From assembly GCA_905220665.1 (NCBI GenBank), contig CAJNAR010000146.1, positions 372,001 to 436,000 of the forward strand: DNA of 64,000 nucleotides. Reading direction: 5' to 3'. Below the pieces are notes generated by a model, which was not told the origin of the DNA, ran no database searches, and was given only the letters and a program-made list of their open reading frames with translations. Both the position numbers and the translations under genes were made by a program. The DNA comes from Albugo candida (Eukaryota; Oomycota; Peronosporomycetes; Albuginales; Albuginaceae). This document shows, one piece after another, positions 35,283 to 46,832 of the stretch (within the stretch, counting starts at the first letter, position 1; every line of letters begins with the position of its first letter).

Positions 35283-38200
35283 ATGGAAACTATGTCCCCC
35301 GAGCACATCAGCGAGATTATGGGAAGCCAGGAAGAAGCAGAAAGCTCACTCGACCCGAAACGCAAGCATCGATTACGACAGTATTTAAAGGACCGAGCCG
35401 CATCTTGCTTCGAACTTGCGAGTGAAAGCAATCACTCCGTTTGGAAATCTCAAGACATAAAACAGCAAGTAATTGTATACAAACCAGTGAACGAATGGAA
35501 TGGGTATCTTTCATCAAAGGCAGTTATCACTGCTAACGCCTCGTTTTCTCTCATTCCGAGAGTATTGGCCGAATTGAGCTCTACTACCAATTTCAAAACA
35601 TTCCTTCGCAAGATTTTGGGCGACTATTTGATAGATGCACAGGTTTTAGAAGAACTGGAACAAGTAGCCGACATATCGCCTGAGGATGTTATCCACGCCG
35701 AGACTTCGGTTTTTGAAGAACAGGCAGCTATCAAGTGGTGGGCTATTAAATCATGTCCTTTAGCTAGTAAGCCATCGGATTTCTACGTCTTAGAGGTATA
35801 TGACAAGGTTTCGATTGGAAAGACGATTTTCTATATTACTTTCGCTAGTACATCGGGGCTGAAGTGGATCAACACGAGATAAAGTCGTGCTATATGTATC
35901 AGGAATCTCTAGCACAAGTTGGCGATATGCCTACAACAGAAGCACTGAACTTGGAAAGAGCCAAGATAAATGCGTTGATATGCAAATTTGAACGTCTACC
36001 GATAGCGGATTTTACACAAGAATTGGTACAGATTTCTGTCATTTGTCAGCGCCGTTCCCCGTTAGTAGCGTTTTTTCGGAGCAACACTGCAGCTGAAATG
36101 GCCACACAGTTCGCAATCGGTCTCAAAGATTTGCTGGAGGATCCAATTGAGGCACAAGAAATAGCGATTATGAGCTCCACAGATTGGATCAAAGATAAGT
36201 AGGAAAATTCTTTCCAAGATCGCACAAATTGACTGTCCTCATCTTATTCTGTTTTCATGCATGACCTAGAGAGCGGTCTAGCTGTGTCATTTGTTTGCGC
36301 AAGTACTCGGCCATCTTCCGGCGGCGACATCATTGTCGCACTTGCGGCGAAGTTATCTGTTCGCAATGCAGTAGTACTATTCGGGTTCCGGGAAAGAAAG
36401 TTAAATGCAGCGAGAATCAGCCCACAAGTTACAAAACAAGTATTCGATTGTGCATACACTGCGTTGGATTATATTCACAGCACAAGGGAATAATGAGCTA
36501 CTCGGGTCAGCAAGTTTTGAGTGATCTTGTTCATCAACAAAGAAAGGAGTCATTGTCCCCTTACGAAGAGGAGAAAAATGAACAACAGGTGTTGGATCAG
36601 AACTTGCAGCATGGTAGTAAGGCTACTGCCGACGATACAGAAATCAGTCAAATTGTACTGCTCGAACGACCTTCGCGTAATTACAATGACGCAGAAGGCG
36701 ACATTTTGTTACAGCATTCTGGGGATTCGGAATCGTACGGTTCTGATGAACATCTTCCATTATGGCTACATAGCGGGGAATTATCGCAGACTTCCAATTA
36801 TACCTCCGAATCTTCGATTTCCGAGCATTTGCTTCTTTCCATGACTATGGACGATGAGAAGAAGAATTCGTGTTTATATAATTCAGATGCGGATTCTATG
36901 ATAACGTTAGATTCCGGTCCGCCTTCGTGCTCATTATCATCAAAGACGAGAAGAAGCAAAGCGTATAGTTTTCATGCATGCAATCAAAAGCAAGTGAGCA
37001 CTATAGCACAGACCGAAGATTCTCCACTGAGACATCGTACGAATTCTACTCTGGACGAGGAGATACATTTCGTACGCTCGCAACATGGTCGCGAAGCATC
37101 TGCCTCATTTTCATTTCAATGTTCCACGAAACCTACGCGAAAGACCGTACATCGTTTAGTGCAAGAGTGTACTAATGTCTGTACGGCTTCTGCTTGGTCA
37201 AGCCACCGAGACGAAAAGTGCGCTTTGAAAGAAGCATACGATAAACTTTTACTCAAGCTCGATGGAACAGCGCATTTTCTTGTCGTAGGGTTTACCAATG
37301 GATTTTGCGCTGAGTTGTTGATCACATCCTTACGAGAGCAAGCTCCCAATGTGCCATATATCGGTGGCTCCATTGCTTGCGGCTTGTGTGATGAAAATTC
37401 GTGGATTACTGTGAATCGTCAAAAGGATGAAGAATTTCTAACACTTTGGGGCGTCCATGACCCATACGGCATCTACTCTGTCGCTCATGCCGATTATTCA
37501 CAGAGCGATCCAAAAGAAAAAGCTTACGCAGCTGCACGAGCCGCATACGGCCGAGTTGAAAAGGATATACAACCAGATGAGGCTCCGGTATGTAGCTGAA
37601 GATCCTACACACTATCGCCATGAGTTTACCTCGCAAAGTCTTTCATCGTAGCATATGCATGCCCCCAAAGCGTCGAAGACGCAACTGAAGGAATTCGTGA
37701 AGCCATTTGCTGCCCTCTTGTGGGTGGCTGCTCGTCAGATGTAGCCAAACAGGGCGATCTACGTGGCCATCATATTTCATCCACACAAATTAGCAGCAGT
37801 AGTTGCTGTGATTATACTAAGAATGTTCATGAACTTCGGGGTGACAAAACCAGTCTCGGTATAGCATTCGCGCTATGCTTCCCCAGTGTGGAAACACGGA
37901 CAAGTTGGTTCACTGGATACCAACCCTTTCATAGACCGGAAAGCACACATTGTACCGGGACAGTCACGAAAGCTTCGTGCAAGAAAATATATGAAATTGA
38001 CTCAAAACCAGCTGCCCAAGTCTACCAAGAGGTTAGTGCCCTCCACTGTCCTCTCGTAATCTAATTTTCTTATCTGTATGCGCTATTGGATAAATCGAAC
38101 AGTGGATTGACATTGCAGTGAAATCCAATCCTTCAGGAGATTCAGAGACCAAATTTCCACGGCTTGGGAATTTGTATCCGCTTGGTACCAGCCTAGAATT

Positions 38201-38699
38201 TGATAATGGAGAGGATGCCGAAATTCTTTATAACATGACTGCAGTTATCATTTCTTTGGATCCCGAGGAAGGCTCGCTGATCACCACAAGCTCTTTGACT
38301 CCAGGAACTAGCGTTACGCTTATGGAAATGACTGAAGAATCGCTTGAGGCTTCCATTCGCCAATTGCGGCAGCGTGTCTTGAAGAGCGGCGATTTGGATG
38401 GGAATGATATCGACGGATCCTTAGTATTTGTATCATCAGGGGTCCATGCACTTCTTGGCCACCACAAGATCAACAAAATGGTACGGTCATAGAATCCCCC
38501 TACATATGCAAGTGATGAAAATTGTCTGTAGGTTGACGCTTATCGCAAAGAATTCAAAGGAGCAGCGTTGATGGGAATGACTACCTCCGGTGGGATCGGA
38601 CACCTTGTGGACGTGAATGATTTCCCACATTTTGATTCGCTTATGTTTGGTGCTATTTTTTTCACTGGACGAAGGAGAACAGAGTACATGTTCTTGTAG
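35283..38699 (+). CDS. START-FYVE-FIST multidomain protein
   Basis: Six exons: 35283-35795, 35849-36198, 36270-37591, 37652-38031, 38103-38480 and 38532-38699. They total 3111 nt (1036 aa), with introns of 51-71 nt in phase. A START-like lipid-binding domain occupies about residues 40-280 (DFYVLEYIGAEVDQHEIKS, SLAQVGDMP). A FYVE finger lies at about 283-355 with WIKD, RRRHHCRTCGEVICSQC and RLCIHC. After a Ser/Asp-rich linker, FIST domains run from about 600 to the end (FLVVGFTNGFCAELL, VPYIGGSIACGLCDENSW, a GGCSSDV motif, a C-terminal MGMTTSGGIGHL). FYVE predicts PI3P membranes and START a hydrophobic ligand. FIST is a small-molecule sensor domain best known from bacteria and F-box proteins. 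I infer an endosomal sensor. Phylogenetic spread of the combination is unknown to me. Confidence 0.85.
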
Positions 38700-38788
38700 C
38701 AAAATGTACATAAATACTAATAAATAAATGCTAACAAATAACGGTACTAGTGGTGTGCTCTGCTTCTGGAATAGCTATAGACCGTCAA

Positions 38789-41392
38789 ATGTTTTTGCGC
38801 CGCAAACGTGAGGAGGTCCACGCTCGACAATCATCCAGCGGGTCGATTGAACTACCCGACTACATTACTTCAGCTGATAATCATCATGATCTTGCACTGC
38901 TGCAGCGAGAATTCGGTATAAAGCCGATACAAGATTCGGATGTGCAAGCAGAGTTGGACCTTTTGATTGCCGATAATGTAGAGTCGATGGAATACGAGAA
39001 TAATATGATGTGTCCAGCGAATAGAGAAGGTGAATTGGAAGATATACTATGGCAAAGTATGAGAGAAGAGAATGAAGATGACATGGCTCAAGACGCGTTG
39101 AATGCTGATGATGAACGGCAATACGGTGAAAGTCACGAACGAGTTGATGAGAGCTTGGAATCGGACTTGGACATTGTCGAAGAAGTGACAGATGAGGATA
39201 TGCTTGATCCAGAATTTCTGACTCAGCTCGAAGCATTCGGCCATCGAGAAAATGGAAGAATCAATAAAGACGAGCAAAATTATCAGATTGATTTACTTAT
39301 GCAAAAAATAAAGGACATGAAAGTCAAATCTGTTACGCTGAAGAGGCAAAACAATATTGCAGAAGCACTGCAGGCATTTCGGGAGCTGAAGGTATTCGAG
39401 GAGAAACTTGCGCTATTGAAAGAGGGCGCAATTTCAAGCGTTATAGATGTGAACATTGCACAGGGAAAGTATACTGCTACGCATCCTCCTTCTCGACATA
39501 GAGTGAAAATAAGGGACTCAACTTGTCAAGTCAACAATGCACCTCAGACAAATACTCGTAGAATGGGTGAAAGTGTTGATGACTTTCAGAATCGCACTAC
39601 CGAAATAGTCTCGGGTGTCGATGATGAAGAATTTAAAAGCAATGACTCAAAAGGGTGCAACAAAGCCAGACATGTGCCTCAGATCAGGAAGGAGAAAAGT
39701 CTTGAAGCTTACAGCCAAGAACGGCCCATTTTAGATGAAGATATTGAACGACGCCTAGAAGATGCAAAAAAAGAAGCCATCCGGCTGAAGCGGGAAAATG
39801 ACATTCAAGGAGCTGTCAAAGTCATGCGACAGATCAAGGATTTGGAGTCTCGTCTAAACCTGGAAGAATATCTAGATAGAACGAACAGCGGTGATAAAAC
39901 CAAGCATGCCGAAATACCAAATGTACCAGTTGTCAAAGCCGACTGCGACTCTGATAATGAATATTCTCAATTGGAACGGTTGTTAGTGAAGTTTGCAAAC
40001 GACGCAATGCTGCAATCCGCAAAGTGGTTACCAATCAATCGCTTTCATGCTGCGTACTGGGTAAAACAGGTGGAGATTTTTCATTTTGCTTGACTCGCTT
40101 TCTCACCCGATTCTCGTACGTAGCGCAAACGCTACGTAGATGATTTGGAGAATCTTCGAACGAGGCTGCATAAAGCTCATACTCAAGATCCACCACGTTT
40201 TGCGATACAGCATCATAGTGAGGACGTTGAGAGAGTTTTGTCAAATGTATCACAAGATGAGATCAGAGTAGAAATTCGATCGCTGCATCAGCTATGTCAG
40301 CTAGCTGGAAAGGAAGTGTTTGTAAAATTCTGTTTGAATGTCCCGTCGTCGAATCCAATCGAAGGCAAAACGAGCAATTTCCACGTCCCGGCCACTCCTC
40401 CATATGCATGCAAATCATTTCCTTCCAAAATGTATTCCCAATTTGCGTTTCCAATTAAACGAAATCGCGGATTGCAACGATTATTCGACCTGAAGAAAGC
40501 CACTTTCGAAGTCTGGCGTCCCAGCACAATATTCAGGTCCTCTCAAATGGTAGCACGTGCATACTTGACATTGGTAAAGTTTTTTGTACTCCAATCGGTA
40601 CTATTGTGAAGTATCTCATGAATTCAATTGAAGAGTCCTCTCAATACTCAGTGTGAAATACACTGCGAGATTCCATTTGTCAATCCAAATCGGCGACCCA
40701 CAGGTGGGGATATTGAGGTACGTCTCCATTCGATACAGAAAAAGCTTGACATCCTCACGTTCTTCCTTGGCAATTTAGGTCGTAATTCAGCTCCGAACTC
40801 CTCTTCGTGTGAAAGAAATAAGAAAAAGCACATACGAAACGCTCACCGTGGAGAATGTACCGGCCAAGTCTTCTATCCTGTCTTCAATCATACCTCAACC
40901 AGCTGAGATGCAGAACAAAGGGAGCGAAGTCATAGCCGACGTACTCGATGATCCTTTTGATCCTCACAGTGTCGACCTGATAGTCAGTTATGATGTTATC
41001 ATCGAAGAGGTAGCGATTGTTCGACTTGTATCACCGTAACTGAATGCTCTTATAGATGAAAAAGATCAACGAAAATCTGGGGGATCAACGAGCTGAGAGA
41101 TCGGATTTGAAGGACCGCATCGATTCCTTAAGTTTAAAAAAGCAGGTCGGACTTGCTTTATGAATATCGTAGCCGTACTACTTTGCTTTTGTAGCTTCTG
41201 GAAATTAGTATGGAATCAGGTCGCTTGACATTGAAGCAATACTTGGAGCAACTTCGAAGCAGAATCGACTCCGACTACGTAATATTCAAGAAACTTCAGC
41301 AGCAGAATCGATTTGTTGACGCTGAATGCGTAATGCGACGAATTCGCATAATGAAAGAGGAGATGAAAGTTGATCCTAACGAGCTTTCCTGA
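38789..41392 (+). CDS. CC2D1A: CC2D1/Lgd coiled-coil and C2 domain protein
   Basis: Six exons: 38789-40069, 40124-40573, 40634-40717, 40779-41009, 41056-41145 and 41195-41392. They total 2334 nt (777 aa), with introns of 46-61 nt. DM14 helical hairpins stand at about residues 167-211 (LKRQNNIAEALQAFRELK) and 315-359 (RLKRENDIQGAVKVMRQIK), and a third, more divergent, at about 395-435. The C2 domain begins near 460 (DEIRVEIRSLHQLC), and the conserved CEIHCEIPF...RPTGGDIEV block follows. A DM14-like hairpin ends the protein. Lgd/CC2D1 proteins bind the ESCRT-III subunit CHMP4/Snf7 and tune endosomal sorting. The start is the first ATG; an extra upstream exon is possible. It begins 90 bp after the FIST gene and ends 49 bp before the B-box gene. 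Confidence 0.88.
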
Positions 41393-41441
41393 AGGAAAAT
41401 AATTTTGTATACTTTGTATACTGAGACAATTATTACTACCA

Positions 41442-43082
41442 ATGAGCATTTGCATCAATGGACTAGCTGAAATCGACCTTCCTCAAGGTGAATAGAGGCA
41501 GCTGCTGCATAATAAGAGATCTATCAGGGCGCTAATACACGTGTAGAGCTAATCCGTAAATCATGCGCGCATTGCTGTACCGCAACGGCCAATGTGGAGT
41601 GCCCAGAATGCAAAAAATGTTACTGCAGCACGTGTATGCATCCGGCTCACGGCGTGGTCGATCCAGACGGAACCGTAAAGTCAGAGTATACGGAGACGTC
41701 CCATGCACATTTCGACAAGATCGTTAGGTGTAATGGTACGAGCCAGCAATGTATTTTTGCATCGCGTCTTACCGCATCTTGTGTAGTTTGTCTGGAATGC
41801 CGGGATAAAGATGTGGAATTTTACTGCGTGAATTGCGATGTGTATCAGTGCGAAGTCTGTTGCGCATCATTTCATTTGACGAATGCGACAGATCACTCAT
41901 ATTTTGCAGTTCAAGGTGAATAGAATACTTTCAATTCTGCATTTTCTTACTTTACGAGTGATAGGCTCACGCGGTTCCATGCTTCAGTATTCGAAATGGT
42001 CTGTGGAGCTTTTTGAAATGGCAAGGAATTTGCGACGAGAGTCAATTGCTGGGGACATTCATGATCAAGAGAATTTCGATGAATCAACGAAAGCAGTGCA
42101 GCCACAGACGACCGTAAAGGACACACACAAAATTTCAGAAGGTTCTGGGGAGGACGTAATGGTTAAGAGGGAGGATGAAAGTAGGCACCCTTCTGATGAT
42201 GTACAATTGTCCCAGATGCAAAAGCTTGCGATCTCGAATGAAACTAAGACGCGTGTTAGTGAGGAAGCAAGTGAGGACGAATTGATGAAACCAGCAATTC
42301 AAATTGATGAACTATCGCTGAGAGGTGTCGTGGATTTGACGCAAGATGAGACTTCTACGAGTTTCGTAAGCGATCTTCCCAACGTGAATGTCAAGCAAGA
42401 AGCTCGACCTCACATTACGCATGGTTGGCTACAGCCAGATGCATCGTCAACAAGTGGCACTTTGAGGGATATGGATGTGGCGGAATTCGACGGTCTGGAT
42501 TCTGACGACCCTATCAAGATTGCATTGCTGCAAGAGTATAATCAGTTGAGTGAATGCATGGCCAAATTATCACAGCAAGCGAAATCAATTAACGAACAGA
42601 TGAAAGATTTTATGTTGCGTTCTACACATATGCAGAAAATGCTGCGGTGTCGCCAGGAATTGGAAAAGGCACACAGTGAAGCTGCAGAGCTTTCAAACAA
42701 GCGCAACATCGTGGTGGCAAAGCTGTTGGTTTATTCTAATCGGGATCCTGCCAAATTGGAAGAAATGCTCGCAACAGCGGCTGTTGATTCGGAGCATGCA
42801 CAGAGCACTATCCATCGTAAATGCATCATGCTTGAATCCGTCGTGTATGAAAAACGGAAGCTGTTACGTACTCATAAATTACAGATGGACGACACTATCC
42901 GCATGAAATCGAAAGATTCATATGCAGAGGTCGCTAGAATTGCTGCGGATATCCAGAACCTCGAAAAAGATATCATAGAACTGGATAGGACACGTTTGGA
43001 AGAACTTGAGCAGCTCTTAATTTACAGCAAAAAAGTGCGAGAAGCTGCAATAGAGATGTTGATGCCAGCAGATGAGGCTTAG
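41442..43082 (+). CDS. Double B-box zinc-finger coiled-coil protein with SUMO-type motifs
   Basis: Three exons: 41442-41487, 41547-41915 and 41965-43082. They total 1533 nt (510 aa), with introns of 59 and 49 nt. Two B-box-like zinc fingers occupy residues about 20-135 (CAHC...VECPECKKCYCSTCMHPAHG and CLECRDKDVEFYCVNCDVYQCEVCCASFH). The middle is acidic and contains the SUMO consensus tetrapeptides VKRE (42162-42173) and VKQE (42390-42401), with the SIM-like VVDLTQDE (42327-42350) between them. A long coiled coil fills the C-terminal ~190 residues. There is no RING finger at the N-terminus, so this is not a canonical TRIM ligase. A scaffold in a SUMO-linked nuclear assembly is possible but inferred. 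Confidence 0.75.
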
Positions 43083-43498
43083 ATTAGCTCGTTAGGGTTC
43101 AATCGAGTTGAAAGCCGGCAATTCAACTGTGTCGCATCCCTCCTCAGTTGTCACAATTCTAAGGTGATAACAAGTGATTTTGCGTTCCCTAGATGTAATT
43201 TCCTCAGACAAAGATCGATTCGATATGCATGATTGTGCCTGTGGCTTACTTAGCGAGCAGATACCCGAATCTGTATGCATATTTTTGCACCATGCCGATT
43301 CCCATTTTATTTGGCGTTCGCAAGACCATCAAAAGTAACTAAGCTATATATGCAAGCCTCACTCTGACGCTACCGCCGCAGTAATTTCCTCAGAACAGGT
43401 ACGAATCCATGAGTGCATTTGACGCGAGATGGATCCGTAGACAACAATGCAGTGATCGTGTTACATAAGATTTCACAGGATGCTCTAACGCATCATCA
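43083..43498. other. Convergent 3' intergenic stretch
   Basis: The B-box gene (+) and the zinc-finger gene (-) end toward each other. No supported gene is seen, and the region should hold both 3' UTRs. Confidence 0.5.
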
Positions 43499-44720
43499 TC
43501 ATTGCGTTTTATGGCTCGTGGTTACAATAGCGTCTCGAATAGTTTCGGCTAATTCCTTCAATCGTATCGCATCTTGCTTATCTCTCCTCGCATAAAAGTC
43601 CCGCTTTTTCTCAAAAAGCTCACGATCTTGTTCCATCGTTTCGCGTCGCTCGATCAACGCTTGTTCTCTCATTTCACTTTCTTTCATAAATCTGACTTTA
43701 TCAAATTCCAAGCGCTCACGATCAAAATCCAGTCGATCTTGGAGGTGCTTTTCAAAGCTGAAATTGGAACGGGTATTACTTCCGCCAGAATTGTTTTGCG
43801 CGGTAGTTGCGTTGTTGACTGCCTATAAACACATGCACGATAAAAAGAGGACACAATACTAAATCGAATCTTACAAATGCAGCTGAGAGAGCATTCATGT
43901 TGGGATATACCGCATTATTCAGCTGCGTAGAAGTAACATTTGCGTTATCTGCAGCTCGTCGAGCTGAGGTTGAGTTTCCAGCCCCAGCAGCTGAAGAACC
44001 TCCTGTCCCCGAATTAAGACCTCGATGCGCTTGAGACTGCAGTTGACCTTCCGAGGTCAAAGCATCGCCATGCGCTTGGCCATAGTTGAGGTCGGATTCT
44101 GAATTTAGATTTGATCCAGCGAGAACAACGTCTTCCACAATAGGGAGGCCTTCATAATGAAATTCGAAAAATCTCGCTCGGATTGTTTCTTGTTTGGGTA
44201 AGAGCTCAAACTCCGCCCAACGTCTTGGGTGTGCGCCTTGTAAATGGCTGCGAATGTTATCAACGCGAAAAGCACGGAAAAACTTTGTCGTAGTAAGTGA
44301 ACGTCTTCTCCGTTTCTTTGTATCGAGACTCGATTCTGTTTCTTGTATGAGTTGTTCATATTTCCCTTCTCTACCAAAGGCTTTACAAAACCCACACATT
44401 GCGAGCGTCACGTCATCCGTTACTGCATCCCGTTCGATCGCTATGAGACCAAAATCCATTTCATACTTCGATTGCCATGCGTGTCTTCGAGCTCGCTTTG
44501 AGGAGTTCGTCATGGCATCATGATTCCCGCGTTCTAATCCGCTGAGGTTAGCTCGATCTTCTTTATTAGAATCATCGGCGTCTTCATCTGCTTCGTCATA
44601 GTCTTCATTGCCATCGAATTCCCAGCGCTTACGTTTAAGGGATCCATCAGGGTGGTGATCTACACCCAGACCAAGCTCATTTGGTTCACGGGAATCGACA
44701 AGCTCGGACGCTGTTTCCAT
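43499..44720 (-). CDS. Zinc-finger (BED/C2H2-like) coiled-coil protein
   Basis: Two exons, 43875-44720 and 43499-43822, total 1170 nt (389 aa) around a 52-nt intron. An acidic N-terminus with a KRKR cluster precedes a CGFC pair (about residue 110). The pair is followed some 45 residues on by FRVDNIRSHLQGAHPRRW, giving a C-x2-C...H-x4-H arrangement like BED fingers. A Ser/Gly/Asn-rich linker and a long basic/acidic coiled coil (RLDFDRERLEFDKVRF, REQALIERRETMEQDRELF) end the protein. BED fingers are often of transposase origin, but no transposase catalytic domain is present. A nuclear DNA-binding role is likely. It is divergent from AAMP with 164 bp between start codons. Confidence 0.7.
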
Positions 44721-44884
44721 TCTTTTAATGAACCACACAGATCAAGGTCACGCGGACTTGCACCCACAGGATTTTACCATTAATTATGTCTCCAACATAA
44801 TAATAGACACAATCCTAAACTGACCTGAATGATTTTCACCAATTGATACCCGTGTCAAAACAATAACTACCAATCATATACACC

Positions 44885-46391
44885 ATGGTTGCAGATTCTT
44901 CATTGGAAGACGTCCAGGATCAAATTGGAGATATCGACCTCGAAATCATAGCAAATGATGAGACTATGCAAGAGTACGACATTGGAGAAGCTCCAGAGTC
45001 CGACGAATTTCACAGCTCTGGGGATGAAATGACAGAAAACACCGCTTCTAATGATCAAGCTGTGATGATCTTTGCCGAACATCACGCACCAGTGTACGCT
45101 ATCACGATGCATCCAGTGCATACAAGCATTGTACTTTCAGGAGGTGGTGATGACCGAGGAATTTTGTGGAATCTTGAAACTGGTCAAGTTATACACGCTT
45201 TTAGTGGACATCAAGACTCTGTTGTTGCTACCGGATTCAGTTTTGATGGAAAGTATGCAGCAACCGGAGGTTATGATGGCATCATATTGGTCTGGGAGAC
45301 GATCACTGGCGCGTTATCTCAGAAACTAGAAGGACCATCACAAGAAGTGGAATGGATATGCTGGCATCAGAGGGGCTACATCTTGCTCGCTGGATCAGCA
45401 GATGGAACAGTTTGGATGTGGCTCGCCACGACAGGAGAATGCATGCAAGTCTTTGCTGGACATGATCAAGGTGTGACTTGTGGATCGTTTACGAGCTCTG
45501 GAAAGGTATGGATTGTCGATGAGTGTAAAGGAGCTTGACCCGCATCTCGCTAGATGATCATATCTGGTAGCTTGGATGCTACTGTTCGAGTGTGGAATCC
45601 CAAGACGGGTGAATGCAACCATGTCTTTCGAGGGTGAAAAGATAAAATCTCATCTCAAGAGACTCATTATTGATGATGGTGTTTGGCAAGTAGATATGGA
45701 TTCCATGATGGGCCAATCTGCTGCGTTGTTTGTCATCCATCGGTACATGTCACAACGCGGAAAAAAAACAGGAACAGTTATACCACTTACTTCGTAGCAA
45801 GCGATGGCAATCACATGCTCACAAGATGGAAACGCTTGCTTGCTTCAGCTACAAACTGGACGTGTTCTTGCGACGCTCACACATGCTGAAACAAGTATAG
45901 TGATAGGTGATACCGATGCAGAAGAAGCAAGAAATTCGGTGGAATGGTGCGAATGATCCTCCACGTGTCCTGAATCGACAACGTGTTGACATTCCTTTCG
46001 TAGTGCCGGATTCTGCAAATCAATGAACTGGGCAGCCACAGGGTGCCTTGGTGGACTTTTACGTATATGGGATCTTGCGTCGCATCAGGTACACAACGTG
46101 CTTTGCCTCCCGGATGAAATTTGATTCTTTTTTCAGTGCCGTCATACTTGCCGGCATGAAGGCGGAGTGATCAAACTACTTTGGCATCCAACAGAGGCGA
46201 TTGTGTATACATGCACGACAACCGGACTCATATATGCCTGGGACGCACGATCAGGATCACAACTCAAAATATGGCAAGGACACAGCGAAATGATTCTTGA
46301 TATGGCTTTTGTGATGAACGGTGGGCATGCCACCGGAATATTGACCGCGAGTGATGATCAGACAGTACGAATGTTCTCACTAAGCAACTAA
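44885..46391 (+). CDS. AAMP: AAMP/Sqt1-type WD40 protein
   Basis: Six exons: 44885-45505, 45554-45633, 45694-45742, 45798-45946, 46004-46088 and 46137-46391. They total 1239 nt (412 aa), with introns of 48-60 nt in phase. After an acidic N-terminus the protein is one WD40 propeller with typical blades (SGGGDDRGILWNLETGQV, ATGGYDGIILVWETITG, LAGSADGTVWMWLATTGEC, SGSLDATVRVWNPKTGEC, TSDDQ-type last blade). The SADGTVWMW blade and the C-terminal YTCTTTGLIYAWDARSG are typical of AAMP. Yeast Sqt1 is a chaperone for ribosomal protein uL16, while animal AAMP is linked to migration. The ribosome role is the better guess here. Confidence 0.88.
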
Positions 46392-46832
46392 AGTGCAATT
46401 TATAGAAACATTCCATGAAATTGCTTGTTATAACTGAGCATTTAACGCGAGTCACTTGGCTTGCTCTGCTTCCATTTAAGAATGACGAGCTGCGAATATT
46501 CTCAAAGATAGTGTCTAATGTCTCGCATCTCTTTCCGAATTCATCGTGATGATTCTTGGAGTGACAATATAGATCTTGGCTGTACCAATTATTCTTAGCA
46601 AATTGTGTTGTTTACTAAATGTGTTGATGCAAAAAGTCATCAGTATATCGTTAATGCATTACTCACGCCGTCGTAGTCTGAGATTACTTCCTGAATGCCC
46701 TTCTCCTCCACACTGATAAAGTATTCAAAATGGGATCACGCCTTGCTTTATTACCATACTTGTGACTATTTGCGAATCAGAAACGCGTCCATTTTGACTT
46801 ATTGGTAGAGTAGCTAGTATCGAACGTTGTAT
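46392..46832. other. 441-bp intergenic stretch
   Basis: No supported gene is seen between AAMP and the Iwr1-like gene, both on the + strand. Confidence 0.5.

Noticed and set aside
41210..41392. Separate small gene starting at the internal ATG 41210
   Set aside because: It is the last exon of CC2D1, with a good acceptor at 41191-41194 and DM14-like text in the same frame.
45743..45797. Coding continuation of AAMP through this segment
   Set aside because: The frame is open, but the segment is GT...AG of intron size and the propeller alignment needs it removed.
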